DNA of 64,000 nucleotides from Paracoccus aerodenitrificans (GTDB taxonomy: Bacteria; Pseudomonadota; Alphaproteobacteria; Rhodobacterales; Rhodobacteraceae). Location: assembly GCF_027913215.1 (NCBI RefSeq), contig NZ_CP115784.1, positions 434,001-498,000 on the forward strand. The letters run 5' to 3'. The position numbers were made by a program, and so were the translations under genes. How positions within the stretch are numbered: the first letter of the stretch is position 1; every line of letters starts with the position of its first letter. This document shows, piece after piece, positions 8,778 to 17,467 of the stretch. Under the pieces are notes generated by a model. That model made no database searches. It was not told the DNA's origin and worked only from the letters and a program-made list of their open reading frames with translations.

Positions 8778-9449
8778 ATGGCTGGTACGGTGGTTTTCGA
8801 TCTGGACGGAACGCTTGCGGATACTGCCGGGGATCTGATCGGCGCGGCAAATGCCGTTCTGCAAAGGCGCGGGCTGACCGGGCTGGACCCGGTTGCGGAT
8901 GCGGCAATCGCTTTTTCCGGCGGGCGGGCGATGCTCCGGGCAGGTTATGCGCGGGTAGGCTCGGGAACGCTGATCCCGCCGGGTGCCGAGGATGAGGACT
9001 TTCCGCAATTGCTGGAGGCCTATGATGCCGCGATTGCTGTACATACCCGGCTTTACCCCGGCGTTCAGGATGCTCTGACGGCGCTTTCCCGTGACGGGCA
9101 CAGGCTGGCCGTCTGCACGAACAAGCCCGAGGCGCTTGCCGAAAAGCTGTTGCGGGTGCTTGGGGTGCGGGATGCGTTTGCCTCACTGATCGGTGCGGAT
9201 ACGCTGCCCGTGCGCAAGCCGGACCCACAGCCTTACAGGCGGGCTGTCGAGCTTGCGGGCGGAGAGGTCGTAAATTCGTTTCTTCTGGGAGACACCTCGA
9301 CCGATCTGCAAACCGCTGCGGCGGCACAGGTGAAGATCGCCCTCGTCGCCTTCGGTCCCGAGGGGCCGGGGATTTCCTGTCTGAAGCCTGACGCCATTCT
9401 GGAACATTTCGAGGACTTGCCGACCCTCGCGCGGCAATGGCTCGGCTGA
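8778..9449 (+). CDS. gph: Phosphoglycolate phosphatase-like HAD hydrolase
   Basis: A 223-aa HAD-superfamily phosphatase. The catalytic aspartates are in FDLDGTLADT at the N-terminus, the helical cap follows, motif II is AVCTNKPEALAEKLL, the motif III lysine is in VRKPDPQPYRRAV and motif IV is LLGDTSTDLQTA. This matches the phosphoglycolate phosphatase subgroup, which removes 2-phosphoglycolate. The chosen ATG has GAAAGG eight bases upstream; the longer open frame would run into glmU and its promoter region. Substrate is inferred from family similarity. Confidence 0.88.
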   Translation: MAGTVVFDLDGTLADTAGDLIGAANAVLQRRGLTGLDPVADAAIAFSGGRAMLRAGYARVGSGTLIPPGAEDEDFPQLLEAYDAAIAVHTRLYPGVQDALTALSRDGHRLAVCTNKPEALAEKLLRVLGVRDAFASLIGADTLPVRKPDPQPYRRAVELAGGEVVNSFLLGDTSTDLQTAAAAQVKIALVAFGPEGPGISCLKPDAILEHFEDLPTLARQWLG

Positions 9450-9488
9450 AAAATCAGGTCGCGCCCGGTATCGCCGTGATCAGCCCCG

Positions 9489-9905
9489 TCAGCTCAGCCC
9501 GCCCAACTCCATCAGCACCGCCCATTCCTCATCGGAAACCGGCTGAACCGAGAGGCGGGAGTTATTGACCAGCACCATATCTTTCAGTCGTGGCTCTTCC
9601 TTCGCCTGATCCAGCGAGACGGTTTGCTTCAGCTTCTCGACCGCTTTGATATCGACGCATTCCCATTTCGGATCATCCGCAGTCGAATCGGGATGCGCTT
9701 CGGCGATGACCTCGACAATGCCGACGCATTCCTTGCCGATATTGGAATGATAAAGCACGCCGCGATCGCCCTTTTTCATGGCCCGCATATTGTTGCGGGC
9801 CTGATAGTTGCGCACACCGTCCCATTCTTCTCCGTCCGCGCCCTTTGCGACAAGATCGTCCCAGCCGAAGACATTGGGTTCGGATTTGAACAGCCAATAG
9901 GGCAT
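9489..9905 (-). CDS. EVE domain-containing protein
   Basis: A 138-aa single-domain protein of the EVE (PUA-like) family related to human THYN1. It begins MPYWLFKSEPNVFGWDDLVA and contains WDGVRNYQARNNMRAMKKGD and LYHSNIGKECVGIVEV, the hallmark segments of the family. EVE domains are believed to read modified bases in nucleic acid. It is the last gene of the tsaD-gpsA operon, its ATG overlapping the stop of the YciI gene by one base. Downstream it is convergent with gph. Confidence 0.92.
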   Translation of the reverse strand: MPYWLFKSEPNVFGWDDLVAKGADGEEWDGVRNYQARNNMRAMKKGDRGVLYHSNIGKECVGIVEVIAEAHPDSTADDPKWECVDIKAVEKLKQTVSLDQAKEEPRLKDMVLVNNSRLSVQPVSDEEWAVLMELGGLS

Positions 9906-10180
9906 CAGCCGATCACCTTCTTCCATTCCCGGATGGAGACGCTGTCGAACAGCCCGGCGCGGGCATAGGGGTCGCCTTCGGCCCATGCCTCTGCCGCCGC
10001 AAGATCCGGGGCGTCCAGAATCACCAGTGATCCCGCCATATTGCCATCCTCCAGCAGGGGACCGGCCATGAACACGATACCGGTCTGCTCGATATAATCG
10101 AGATGGGCGGGCCGGTTTTCCTGTCTTAGGGGAAGGCCCCCATCCTTGTCTTTGCAGATAACGGCGAAATAGGGCATCAT
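9905..10180 (-). CDS. YciI family protein
   Basis: A 91-aa alpha/beta ferredoxin-like protein. The YciI signature is visible as RPAHLDYIEQTG, GPLLEDGNMAGSLVILDAPD and DPYARAGLFDSVSI, including the conserved His and Asp of the putative active site. The family's biochemical role is not established. The gene overlaps gpsA by 4 nt at its start and the EVE gene at its end, so translation is coupled in this operon. Confidence 0.93.
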   Translation of the reverse strand: MMPYFAVICKDKDGGLPLRQENRPAHLDYIEQTGIVFMAGPLLEDGNMAGSLVILDAPDLAAAEAWAEGDPYARAGLFDSVSIREWKKVIG

Positions 10181-11109
10181 TCCTCCTTGAGCGGACGTCT
10201 CAGCAACTCCAATACGCTATCTGCCACGCTGGCGCGGCCCTCTGCAAGCGCGGCAACGGCATCGGCGATGGGAGTCGCGATGCCGCGTCCTGCGGCGATG
10301 GCGCTGACGGCTTGCGCGGTCTTGGCGCCCTCGACGGTGACGGTTTCGTCGAATGTTTCTCCGGCACCCAAAGCGTAGCCATAGCGGAAATTGCGCGACA
10401 GGCCGGATGTTGCTGTCAGAACCAGATCGCCCAGACCTGACAGCCCGGCCAGAGTTTCGGCGCGTGCACCCATATCGGTTGCCAGCCGCGTCATCTCGGC
10501 AAAGCCACGCGTGATCAGTGCCGCGCGGGCGCTGTCGCCGAAACCTGCGCCGATGGAAACGCCTGCGGCAATGGCGATCACGTTTTTCAATGCGCCGCCC
10601 AATTCGGCGCCGCGCAGATCGTCGGTCCGGTAGAGGCGAAGCGAGGGGGTAGATAGCAGATGCTGCAATGCGACCGCGCCCTCATCCGCGCAGGCCAGAG
10701 TCAGCGCTGTGGGTAGGCCTCTTGCGATATCGGCGGCGAAGCTTGGTCCGGTCAGCGTGGCGACAGAAGCGTCGGGGCAGGATTTCAGGATCAGCCCCGA
10801 GGGCGACTCGGCAGTCATCAGGTCGATGCCCTTTGCCGTGCTGACCAGGCGGCGGCCATTCAGAAGCGCCGCGTTTTCGGTCAGAAAGCCGCGCAGGGAC
10901 TGGGCGGGCAGGGCCAGAACGACCGTGTCCGACAGGGCAGAGGCAAGATCATCCGTCAGCATGACCTGTTCTGGAATCTGTACATCCGGCAGCCGGGGCG
11001 ACCGGCGATCCTCTGGCAGGCGACGCGACCAGAGCGTGACCTTCTGTGCTTGCGACCAGCTTACCGCCAGGGCAGTTCCGAATGCGCCAGCTCCGAGGAT
11101 CGTTATCAT
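10177..11109 (-). CDS. gpsA: NAD(P)H-dependent glycerol-3-phosphate dehydrogenase
   Basis: This 310-aa enzyme reduces dihydroxyacetone phosphate to sn-glycerol-3-phosphate for phospholipid synthesis. The dinucleotide-binding motif GAGAFGTALAV is at the N-terminus, STAKGID and LTGPSFAADIARGLPTA in the middle, and the catalytic lysine lies in GALKNVIAIAAG, followed by GFGDSARAALITRGFAEM. All are diagnostic for GpsA. It has 4-nt overlaps with both neighbours in the tsaD operon. Confidence 0.97.
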   Translation of the reverse strand: MITILGAGAFGTALAVSWSQAQKVTLWSRRLPEDRRSPRLPDVQIPEQVMLTDDLASALSDTVVLALPAQSLRGFLTENAALLNGRRLVSTAKGIDLMTAESPSGLILKSCPDASVATLTGPSFAADIARGLPTALTLACADEGAVALQHLLSTPSLRLYRTDDLRGAELGGALKNVIAIAAGVSIGAGFGDSARAALITRGFAEMTRLATDMGARAETLAGLSGLGDLVLTATSGLSRNFRYGYALGAGETFDETVTVEGAKTAQAVSAIAAGRGIATPIADAVAALAEGRASVADSVLELLRRPLKEE

Positions 11110-11411
11110 TCATCGTCTCCGAGCAGATCAATCCCGTGCCTGCGACAGAACCAGATCAGGAACGGGGTTTCCATTGCTGCCATCGTCAGAACTGCGAACC
11201 AGAACCAGTTGGTTTCGAACAGGATCAGACTGAAGCGGATTCCATCGCCCGCAAACAGTGCTGCAGCCGTCACGACAGACAGAAGGGTCAGAACCATATC
11301 GTTGCGGATCAGTTTTTCCCGCGTCTTTTCGGGCATTGAGGAATTGATCAGCAGATATCCGATCAGAATAATCACTGCATTGATGGTCAGAAGCTTCATC
11401 TCGGGGCTCAT
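11106..11411 (-). CDS. Small hydrophobic protein, probably inner membrane, unknown function
   Basis: I do not recognise this 101-aa protein. Three hydrophobic stretches are visible: about residues 6-22 ([17 protein letters not shown]), 41-56 ([16 protein letters not shown]) and 61-86 ([18 protein letters not shown]...). The first two are separated by a short charged loop with KTREKL, and the C-terminus is charged. This suggests a three-pass membrane protein. It is translationally coupled (4-nt ATGA overlaps) to tsaD upstream and gpsA downstream, so it is clearly a real operon member and not a chance frame. Confidence 0.8.
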   Translation of the reverse strand: MSPEMKLLTINAVIILIGYLLINSSMPEKTREKLIRNDMVLTLLSVVTAAALFAGDGIRFSLILFETNWFWFAVLTMAAMETPFLIWFCRRHGIDLLGDDE

Positions 11412-12472
11412 GCTTTCGCGCCTTTACGGCCCGCACCCAGCATGGGAGCAGCATTTTGATCCAGAGGCCAGCGGGGACGACCGGCAAGGTCCATTCCGTC
11501 GCGCTGTCCCAGCCGGAAGGCCTCGATCCCGGCCCATGCAATCATCGCGGCATTATCGGTACAGAGCGGTAATGGAGGGGCAAGGAAACGCGCCCCCGCA
11601 TTCGCCGCCACCGCTTCCAGCCCTGCGCGGATGGAGGCATTCGCTGCCACGCCGCCAGCGACGGCCAGAACGGGAACGGGGTGTTCCGCCACAGCGCGAC
11701 GTGTCTTTTCCGTCAGCACCTCGGCGGTCGCCGCCTGAAACCCGGCGCAGAGATCGGCCCGGTCCTGCCGCGTCAGGCCTCCTTGCGCCGGGACAAGCTC
11801 ATCCCGGACCCGGAGCACCGCCGTTTTCAGGCCCGAGAAAGACATATCCAGACCGGCCCGGTCCAGAAGGGGACGGGGCAGGGCGAAACGTGCCGGATCG
11901 CCCGAGGCGGCCTCTTTTTCGACGGAAGGGCCGCCCGGCTGTGCCAGTCCAAGCAATTTGGCGACCTTGTCGAAGGCCTCTCCGGGGGCGTCGTCAATCG
12001 TGCCGCCGAGGCGGCGGAAACGATCCGGCCTGTCAACTCTCAGGAACTGGCAATGTCCCCCCGAGACCAGCAGCATCAGATAGGGAAAGGCGATATTGTC
12101 GGTCAGGCGCGGTGTCAGAGCATGTCCCGCAAGGTGGTTCACCCCGACCAGAGGCAGGCCCGACCCTGCAGCGATCCCCTTTGCCATCATCACCCCCGCC
12201 ATCACCCCGCCGATCAGACCCGGCCCGGCGGTGACCGCGACGCCATCCAGATCGGACAGGCTCAGCCCGGATGTCGCCAAGGCGTCCTCGACGCAGAGAT
12301 CCAGCTTCTCGGCATGAGCGCGGGCGGCGATTTCCGGGACAACACCGCCGAAATTCGCATGCAGCTCGGTCTGACCGGCGACCACGGATGAGAGGATCTG
12401 GCCGTCTTCCCGCACCACCGCAGCTGCCGTGTCGTCACAGCTGCTTTCAATGCCGAGAAAGGTCAGTGTCAT
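11408..12472 (-). CDS. tsaD: tRNA N6-adenosine threonylcarbamoyltransferase
   Basis: 354 aa. Transfers the threonylcarbamoyl group to A37 of ANN-decoding tRNAs together with TsaB and TsaE. The N-terminal [14 protein letters not shown], the metal-binding HxxxH in [10 protein letters not shown], the segment [14 protein letters not shown] and the nucleotide-binding [12 protein letters not shown] are all diagnostic. It is the first gene of a five-gene overlapping operon and is divergent from hemD across 61 bp, an arrangement frequent in Rhodobacterales. Confidence 0.97.
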   Translation of the reverse strand: MTLTFLGIESSCDDTAAAVVREDGQILSSVVAGQTELHANFGGVVPEIAARAHAEKLDLCVEDALATSGLSLSDLDGVAVTAGPGLIGGVMAGVMMAKGIAAGSGLPLVGVNHLAGHALTPRLTDNIAFPYLMLLVSGGHCQFLRVDRPDRFRRLGGTIDDAPGEAFDKVAKLLGLAQPGGPSVEKEAASGDPARFALPRPLLDRAGLDMSFSGLKTAVLRVRDELVPAQGGLTRQDRADLCAGFQAATAEVLTEKTRRAVAEHPVPVLAVAGGVAANASIRAGLEAVAANAGARFLAPPLPLCTDNAAMIAWAGIEAFRLGQRDGMDLAGRPRWPLDQNAAPMLGAGRKGAKA

Positions 12473-12533
12473 GGGCGCTGTCCGTTGATAAGTAGGGTCA
12501 GCACTCAGATAACCGTCAGGATGCGATGCTGCA

Positions 12534-13223
12534 ATGACCGAGCCTGTTTGCCTGCTGACTCGCCCGCAGGCCCAATCCGAAGATTTTGCCGCGGGGCTTG
12601 CGGGTATCGACTATCTGATTTCCCCGATCCTGAAGATCGTACCGCTTCCCTTTGACAGCACAGCCATTGCCGAAGCTCCAGGTCTGGTTTTCACCTCGGC
12701 CAATGCGGTGGCGTTTGCCGGTCCGGGACAGGGCCGCTTGGCGCTTTGCGTGGGACCTCAGACCGGAGAGGCGGCGCGGCAAGCGGGGTTTGAGGTGACG
12801 ACGGGACCGGGCGATGCCGAGGGGCTGATGCCGCTTCTGGATATACGGCGCGACTGGCTGCATCTGCATGGACGGCATCTGGCCCGCGAGTTGCCGCTTG
12901 CCGGGATCGAGGTTTATGACCAGCAGGCTCTGCCGCTGAACGCCGCTGCTGACGCGGCGCTTGCCGGATCGCGCCCGGTGATCCTGCCTCTGTTCTCCCG
13001 GCGCAGCGCGGGAATACTGTCGGATGCCGTGCGCGATGCACGGGCGGCGATCGGGATCGTCGCGATCAGCGAGGCGGTGGAAAGCGCCTATTCCGGGCCT
13101 GCCGATGCGCGTATCGTGGCCGCTCAGCCGGATCGTGCGGGGATGGTTGCGACGATAAGGATGCTCTCGCAAACGGAACGAAGCCGTCCGACGTGGGTTG
13201 AGGCGGAAAGGGGCGCTCGTTAG
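12534..13223 (+). CDS. hemD: Uroporphyrinogen-III synthase
   Basis: A 229-aa protein that cyclises hydroxymethylbilane to uroporphyrinogen III in haem synthesis. Sequence conservation in this family is low; the supporting features are the N-terminal [16 protein letters not shown], the [12 protein letters not shown] strand-loop, [10 protein letters not shown] and the late segment [17 protein letters not shown]. The position between tsaD (divergent) and a mitofilin/HemY pair is a conserved neighbourhood of hemD in alphaproteobacteria and strengthens the call. Confidence 0.88.
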   Translation: MTEPVCLLTRPQAQSEDFAAGLAGIDYLISPILKIVPLPFDSTAIAEAPGLVFTSANAVAFAGPGQGRLALCVGPQTGEAARQAGFEVTTGPGDAEGLMPLLDIRRDWLHLHGRHLARELPLAGIEVYDQQALPLNAAADAALAGSRPVILPLFSRRSAGILSDAVRDARAAIGIVAISEAVESAYSGPADARIVAAQPDRAGMVATIRMLSQTERSRPTWVEAERGAR

Positions 13224-13282
13224 ACTGCCGTTAATGCGGTCCGGTAACCGCGCCGACCGCAAGATATTCAGGGGGATAAGAC

Positions 13283-14803
13283 GTGGCGACGTCCGACAAG
13301 TCCAGCAAGTCTGCCAATCAGAACAAATCCGGCACCGATACGGGAAATGATAAGAAACCAGCGACCTCTCCGGTGGTGCCCTCTCAGGAAGTAGAGGCCG
13401 GTAAAACCGTCGTGTCGCGGATACCGCCCTCGCAACCCATCGATTCGGGCCTTGTTGGCGAGTCCGACAGCGGAATCGCGGCAGCCGAACCGAAATTCCC
13501 GGCATCCCGTGCAAAAGCCGATACCCCGGACCCGGCGAACGCGGCGCAGAAAACCGGGGCTGAAACGGCATCCGCTGAACCTTCGGGTTCGGTGCCTTCG
13601 GTTCCGGCGCGGAAACCGGATGATGCGAAGGTGACGAGTTCTGCCCCTCCTCGCGATACGCAGCCTGTTCAGGTGAAGAAAACCGGCTTCTGGCCGACCG
13701 CATTTGGCGGTGTCGTTGCTGCGGGGCTTGGTGCGGCTGCAGCGATTTACGCATTGCCCTATATCAACCCTCCGGCCGAGCCAGCCCCCGCATTCGATGC
13801 CGATGCGGTTCAGTCCGAGGCTGTCGCCGCCGCAACCGAGGCAACACGGAACGAGGTCGGCGCCATTCGCGAAGATGCGGTAACAGCCGCGACCGACGCA
13901 GGACGTGAGGCCGGTGCCGAAGCTGCCCTGCAGGCGATGACGGAAATGTCGCAGGGCGCGGATACCACAGCCGAGGTTCAGGCGGCGATTCAGTCGCAGG
14001 AAGAACGGCTTGCGGCGCTTGAGGCCGTGGCGCATGAACAGCCTGCCGTCGCGGTGACGCCAACACCGGAAAGCCAGACGGGTGCCGCTGAGGATCAGCC
14101 CGACCTCGCAGCAGAGATCGCGTCGCTGCGTCAGCAAATCGACGCGCAGCAGCAGACCATCGCCGAATTATCGGCGCGTCCGCAGGTCGATCCGGAGGCC
14201 GTTGAGCGCGTCCAGTCCCTTGCCGCGAATGCCGAACAGATCCGGTCCGAGATCGAGGCCGCCGCGACTCAGGCGCAGGAAAGCCTGTCCTCGGTCCAGA
14301 GCGAGGCCGATGCAGCGATGCAGCGTGCTCAGGCGGTTGCTTCTGTCGCGGCATTGGGTGCTGCGCTTGAACGCGGCGGATCGCCGGATGAGGCGGTCAG
14401 GCAGCTTGAGGAATCGGGCGTCGAGGTTCCCGAACCGCTGGCGCAAGAGGATTTGCCGACTCTGGTACAGATACAGATGGGCTATGACGCGGTGGCGCGG
14501 GACGCATTGAAGGCCTCTTTGCAGGAAGGCGGAAATAATGACGGCGCACTCAGTGCCGTCGGTAATTTCCTGCGCGTCCTGACCGGCGCACGTTCCGTAC
14601 AGCCGCGCGAGGGGACCGATCCCGATGCCATTCTGTCCAGAAGCGGCGCTCTGGTCGAACAGGGCGATCTGCCCGCCGCACTTGAAGAACTGAACGCGCT
14701 GCCGCAGGCTGGCCGGGACGCGATGTCCGACTGGATCGGACAGGTCGAAGCCTATCTTGCCGCCGAAAATGCGCTGAACGATGTCGCGCAGTCGCTGAAC
14801 TGA
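13283..14803 (+). CDS. Mitofilin/Mic60 family inner-membrane protein
   Basis: 506 aa, starting at a GTG preceded by GGGGGAT. Residues 1 to about 130 are a low-complexity, probably disordered cytoplasmic region rich in Pro, Ala, Ser and Lys. A single transmembrane helix (about 134-157, TAFGGVVAAGLGAAAAIYAL) follows, then an extended Ala/Glu/Gln coiled coil to about residue 360. The C-terminal region (GGNNDGALSAVGNFLRVLTG to the end) resembles the mitofilin signature. Alphaproteobacterial Mic60 homologues shape intracytoplasmic membranes and are consistently found with hemD and HemY. Function here is inferred from architecture and neighbourhood. Confidence 0.85.
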   Translation: MATSDKSSKSANQNKSGTDTGNDKKPATSPVVPSQEVEAGKTVVSRIPPSQPIDSGLVGESDSGIAAAEPKFPASRAKADTPDPANAAQKTGAETASAEPSGSVPSVPARKPDDAKVTSSAPPRDTQPVQVKKTGFWPTAFGGVVAAGLGAAAAIYALPYINPPAEPAPAFDADAVQSEAVAAATEATRNEVGAIREDAVTAATDAGREAGAEAALQAMTEMSQGADTTAEVQAAIQSQEERLAALEAVAHEQPAVAVTPTPESQTGAAEDQPDLAAEIASLRQQIDAQQQTIAELSARPQVDPEAVERVQSLAANAEQIRSEIEAAATQAQESLSSVQSEADAAMQRAQAVASVAALGAALERGGSPDEAVRQLEESGVEVPEPLAQEDLPTLVQIQMGYDAVARDALKASLQEGGNNDGALSAVGNFLRVLTGARSVQPREGTDPDAILSRSGALVEQGDLPAALEELNALPQAGRDAMSDWIGQVEAYLAAENALNDVAQSLN

Positions 14804-14813
14804 GGATTGAACC

Positions 14814-16673
14814 ATGCTGCTGTCACTTCTTAAGATCCTCGTGTTCTTCGCCGCCATTCTGGCGATTGCGATCGGGCTGAACACCTTGTCGGCGACCTCG
14901 GAAGGGGTTCGGATCGTTCTGAACGGGACGGAATACACGCTTGGCCCTATTCAGGCGGTCGTGGCGCTTCTGGTGCTGATGGTCGCAGCATGGGCGATCA
15001 TCAAGCTGTTGGGGATCGCCTGGGCGTTCCTGCGCTTCATCATGGGCGATGAAACCGCGATCAACCGCTATTTTGCCCGGTCCCGCCGCGAAAAGGGCTA
15101 TGAGGCGCTGTCGCAGGGTCTGCTTGCCGTCGCCGCAGGAGAGGGCAAGCAGGCACAGGAACAGGCGGCGCGTGCCGCCAAATATCTGGATGATCCCCGT
15201 GCGACGCGCCTTCTGGCCGCTCAGGCTGCCGAGGTGGCGGGCGATGAATCCCGCGCCGAGACGGTGTATCGCGAGATGCTGGAGGATGACCGCACCCGTT
15301 TCGTCGGGATGCGCGGATTGCTGAAGCAGAAACTGAGCGCGGGCGACACGCATACCGCCTTGCAGCTTGCGCAGAAGGCCTATGCGCTGCGTCCCCGCAA
15401 TAATGAGATGCAGAACACTCTGCTGGAGCTTTCGACCAAAGAGCGTGACTGGAAAGGTGCCCGCAGCGTCCTCAAGGAAAAGCGCAAACAGGGTGAGCTG
15501 CCGCAGGATGTCCATATCCGCCGCGATGCCGTTCTCGCCTTGCAAGAGGCGCGTGATGTGCTGTCGCAAGGTGCTTCGATTTCGGCGCGTGAGGCGGCGA
15601 TCTCTGCCGCGAAAGCCTCGCCCGATCTGATCCCCGCCGTGGTTCTGGCCGCGCGTTCCTATGTCGCGCAGAAGGACCCGCGCAATGCCGAGCGCCTGCT
15701 TGAGAAAGCCTGGGGGGTGAATCCGCACCCGGATCTTGCGGCGACCTATGCAGAAATCAGGCCGGATGAGACGCCGAATCAACGTCTGCGCCGGTTTGAA
15801 AGCCTGATGAAGCGCAAACCGGATCATGAGGAAACCCGGCTGCTGCGTGCGGAATTGCTTCTGACAAACGAAGATTTCCCCGCCGCCCGCCGCGCCATCG
15901 GCGATATCGCGGAAACCCATCCGACGACGCGCAGCCTGTCGATCATGGCCGCCATCGAGAGGGGCGAGGGCGGCGACGATGCCGCTGTTCGCGCATGGCT
16001 GGTCAAGGCGGTGAATGCGTCTCGCGGGCCGCAATGGGTCTGCGACAAATGCGAGCATGTCATGGAAGATTGGGCCCCTGTCTGCGAAAATTGCAGCGGC
16101 TTCGACACGCTGAGCTGGCGCGAACCAGTCACGAAGCGGTCGGGCAGCTCTGCCACCGGTGCTGAATTGCTGCCGCTGCTGATTGGTCGGCCTGATCACG
16201 GTGACAATGCGGATAAGGCCGATGCTTTGACTGGCGAGGTCGTGACGCAGGACGGTGCCGCGAAGCCTGAAGGCAAAAAGGCCGCTGCGTCTGCCACCGT
16301 CATTGCGGATGTGGCGCCGGGGATGGTGCCGCGCGAAACCGATTTCGTTGGAGAGCCATCGCGAACCATCACCGACCCGGAGCCTGCGCCCGCTAAAGCC
16401 GATGCCCCAATCCCGGCGGATAAGCAGGCTGCGGCAAGCGCCCGGACACCGGACACAGCCGGAAAAGCCGCCGCGCCTCGCGCCGAAAAGCCGAAAGACA
16501 GCACCGATGAGATCGTGACCGAGCCGGTGCGCCCGGATGTCGAACCACAGGGTGAGACCTCGTTCCCGCCTTCGCGCAGCACGCAGCATTCGGGCCGGTT
16601 GATTCTGGAAGGCGAGGAACCTGTTCGCCCCGATGTCGAACCGATCGATAATGAGCCGGGCAAGCGTCGCTGA
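14814..16673 (+). CDS. HemY-like tetratricopeptide inner-membrane protein with zinc-ribbon and acidic tail
   Basis: 619 aa. Two N-terminal membrane helices (about 2-26 and 44-72) are followed by a HemY N-terminal domain and TPR-like helical repeats to about residue 390. A four-cysteine knuckle follows: C410-x2-C413 and C424-x2-C427 within WVCDKCEHVMEDWAPVCENC, likely binding zinc or iron. The last 190 residues are a disordered Ala/Pro/Lys/Asp-rich tail containing the phrase EPVRPDVEP twice. HemY proteins are associated with haem synthesis by gene neighbourhood but their activity is not settled. It follows the mitofilin gene by 10 nt. Confidence 0.88.
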   Translation: MLLSLLKILVFFAAILAIAIGLNTLSATSEGVRIVLNGTEYTLGPIQAVVALLVLMVAAWAIIKLLGIAWAFLRFIMGDETAINRYFARSRREKGYEALSQGLLAVAAGEGKQAQEQAARAAKYLDDPRATRLLAAQAAEVAGDESRAETVYREMLEDDRTRFVGMRGLLKQKLSAGDTHTALQLAQKAYALRPRNNEMQNTLLELSTKERDWKGARSVLKEKRKQGELPQDVHIRRDAVLALQEARDVLSQGASISAREAAISAAKASPDLIPAVVLAARSYVAQKDPRNAERLLEKAWGVNPHPDLAATYAEIRPDETPNQRLRRFESLMKRKPDHEETRLLRAELLLTNEDFPAARRAIGDIAETHPTTRSLSIMAAIERGEGGDDAAVRAWLVKAVNASRGPQWVCDKCEHVMEDWAPVCENCSGFDTLSWREPVTKRSGSSATGAELLPLLIGRPDHGDNADKADALTGEVVTQDGAAKPEGKKAAASATVIADVAPGMVPRETDFVGEPSRTITDPEPAPAKADAPIPADKQAAASARTPDTAGKAAAPRAEKPKDSTDEIVTEPVRPDVEPQGETSFPPSRSTQHSGRLILEGEEPVRPDVEPIDNEPGKRR

Positions 16674-16748
16674 GCTTTGTCGGATTGCTGATAAAAGGGT
16701 CTTTTCCCCCGTGCCGGAACCTGCTATCCGGCGCGGCACGCAGACGGG

Positions 16749-16824
16749 GCCGCTGTAGCTCAGCTGGTAGAGCACGTCATTCGTAATGATGGGGTCGGGG
16801 GTTCGAGTCCCTTCAGCGGCACCA
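16749..16824 (+). tRNA. tRNA-Thr (anticodon CGT)
   Basis: The sequence folds as a standard cloverleaf. The acceptor stem pairs GCCGCTG with CAGCGGC, the D-arm is GCTC-AGCTGGTA-GAGC, the anticodon stem is CGTCA/TGATG around the loop TTCGTAA, giving anticodon CGT (codon ACG), and the T-arm carries GGTTCGAGTCC-like TTCGAGT. The CCA end is encoded. It stands alone 75 bp after the HemY-like gene. Confidence 0.97.
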
Positions 16825-16904
16825 CCTTCTGCGGGAAAGCGGGCAGGCACGTTTCTGATCGCAGCGTCACGAAACGGCCATATAACAAATTTACATTTTC
16901 GCTA

Positions 16905-16918
16905 TTGATTCATGTCAA
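16905..16918. promoter_or_regulatory. FNR/NNR-type (CRP-FNR family) binding site
   Basis: TTGATTCATGTCAA is a near-perfect match to the FNR-family consensus TTGAT-N4-ATCAA, with one mismatch (G for A) in the second half-site. Paracoccus FnrP and NNR (Dnr-type) sites have this form. It lies in an AT-rich stretch with its centre about 67 bp before the start codon of the Rrf2-family gene. Site strength and which regulator binds are inferred. Confidence 0.6.
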
Positions 16919-16978
16919 TGCCGCAGGTCCCGCAACCTGTCATCTGGTTTTCCTGCCCGACCAGCAAGGAGCGCTCAG

Positions 16979-17467
16979 ATGCGTTTGACCGTACGGACCG
17001 ATCTGGCGATGCGCATATTGATGTATTGTGCCGTGAACGGGGACAGGCTGACCCGATCCGGAGAGGTTGCCGCCGTCTGTAACGCGTCCGCGCATCATAT
17101 CGCTCAGGTTGTCAACCAGTTGGCAAGCGAAGGATATCTGCGGACCCACCGGGGCCGCTCGGGCGGGGTCGAACTTGCGCGGAGCCCGGACGCGATCACG
17201 GTGGGCGAAATATTCGCGCATTTCGAGGCCGAATTGCCGCTGACGGAATGTTTCGATTCCGAAGGCAATACCTGCCCGCTAAGCGATGGCTGCAGGCTTC
17301 GCGGAGCCCTGATCAACGCAGTTGCGGCGTTCTATGGCGAGCTTGAAGAGATTACGCTGGCAGAGCTGGTTGCCGAGAATATGGACCTTGAAACAGCGTT
17401 TTCCGCAGGCGGTTGCGGGGCATTTCGCCGGGGACAGAGCGGTCCAGCTATTCCCGCGAATATCTGA
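16979..17467 (+). CDS. Rrf2-family transcriptional regulator, NsrR-like
   Basis: A 162-aa winged-helix Rrf2 protein. The N-terminus MRLTVRTDLAMRILMYCA and the recognition region HHIAQVVNQLASEGYLRTHRGRSGG are typical, and an iron-sulfur binding triad is present as C91-x7-C99-x5-C105, close to the spacing in NsrR, the nitric-oxide-sensing repressor. An AAGGAG ribosome-binding site precedes the ATG by 7 nt. The FNR-type box upstream suggests induction or control under oxygen limitation. NsrR identity is likely but other Fe-S Rrf2 regulators share this pattern. Confidence 0.85.
   Translation: MRLTVRTDLAMRILMYCAVNGDRLTRSGEVAAVCNASAHHIAQVVNQLASEGYLRTHRGRSGGVELARSPDAITVGEIFAHFEAELPLTECFDSEGNTCPLSDGCRLRGALINAVAAFYGELEEITLAELVAENMDLETAFSAGGCGAFRRGQSGPAIPANI

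Noticed and set aside
14823..16850. 675-codon open frame antisense to the HemY-like gene
   Set aside because: Shadow of a secure gene; it would also cover tRNA-Thr. No domain, no ribosome-binding site.
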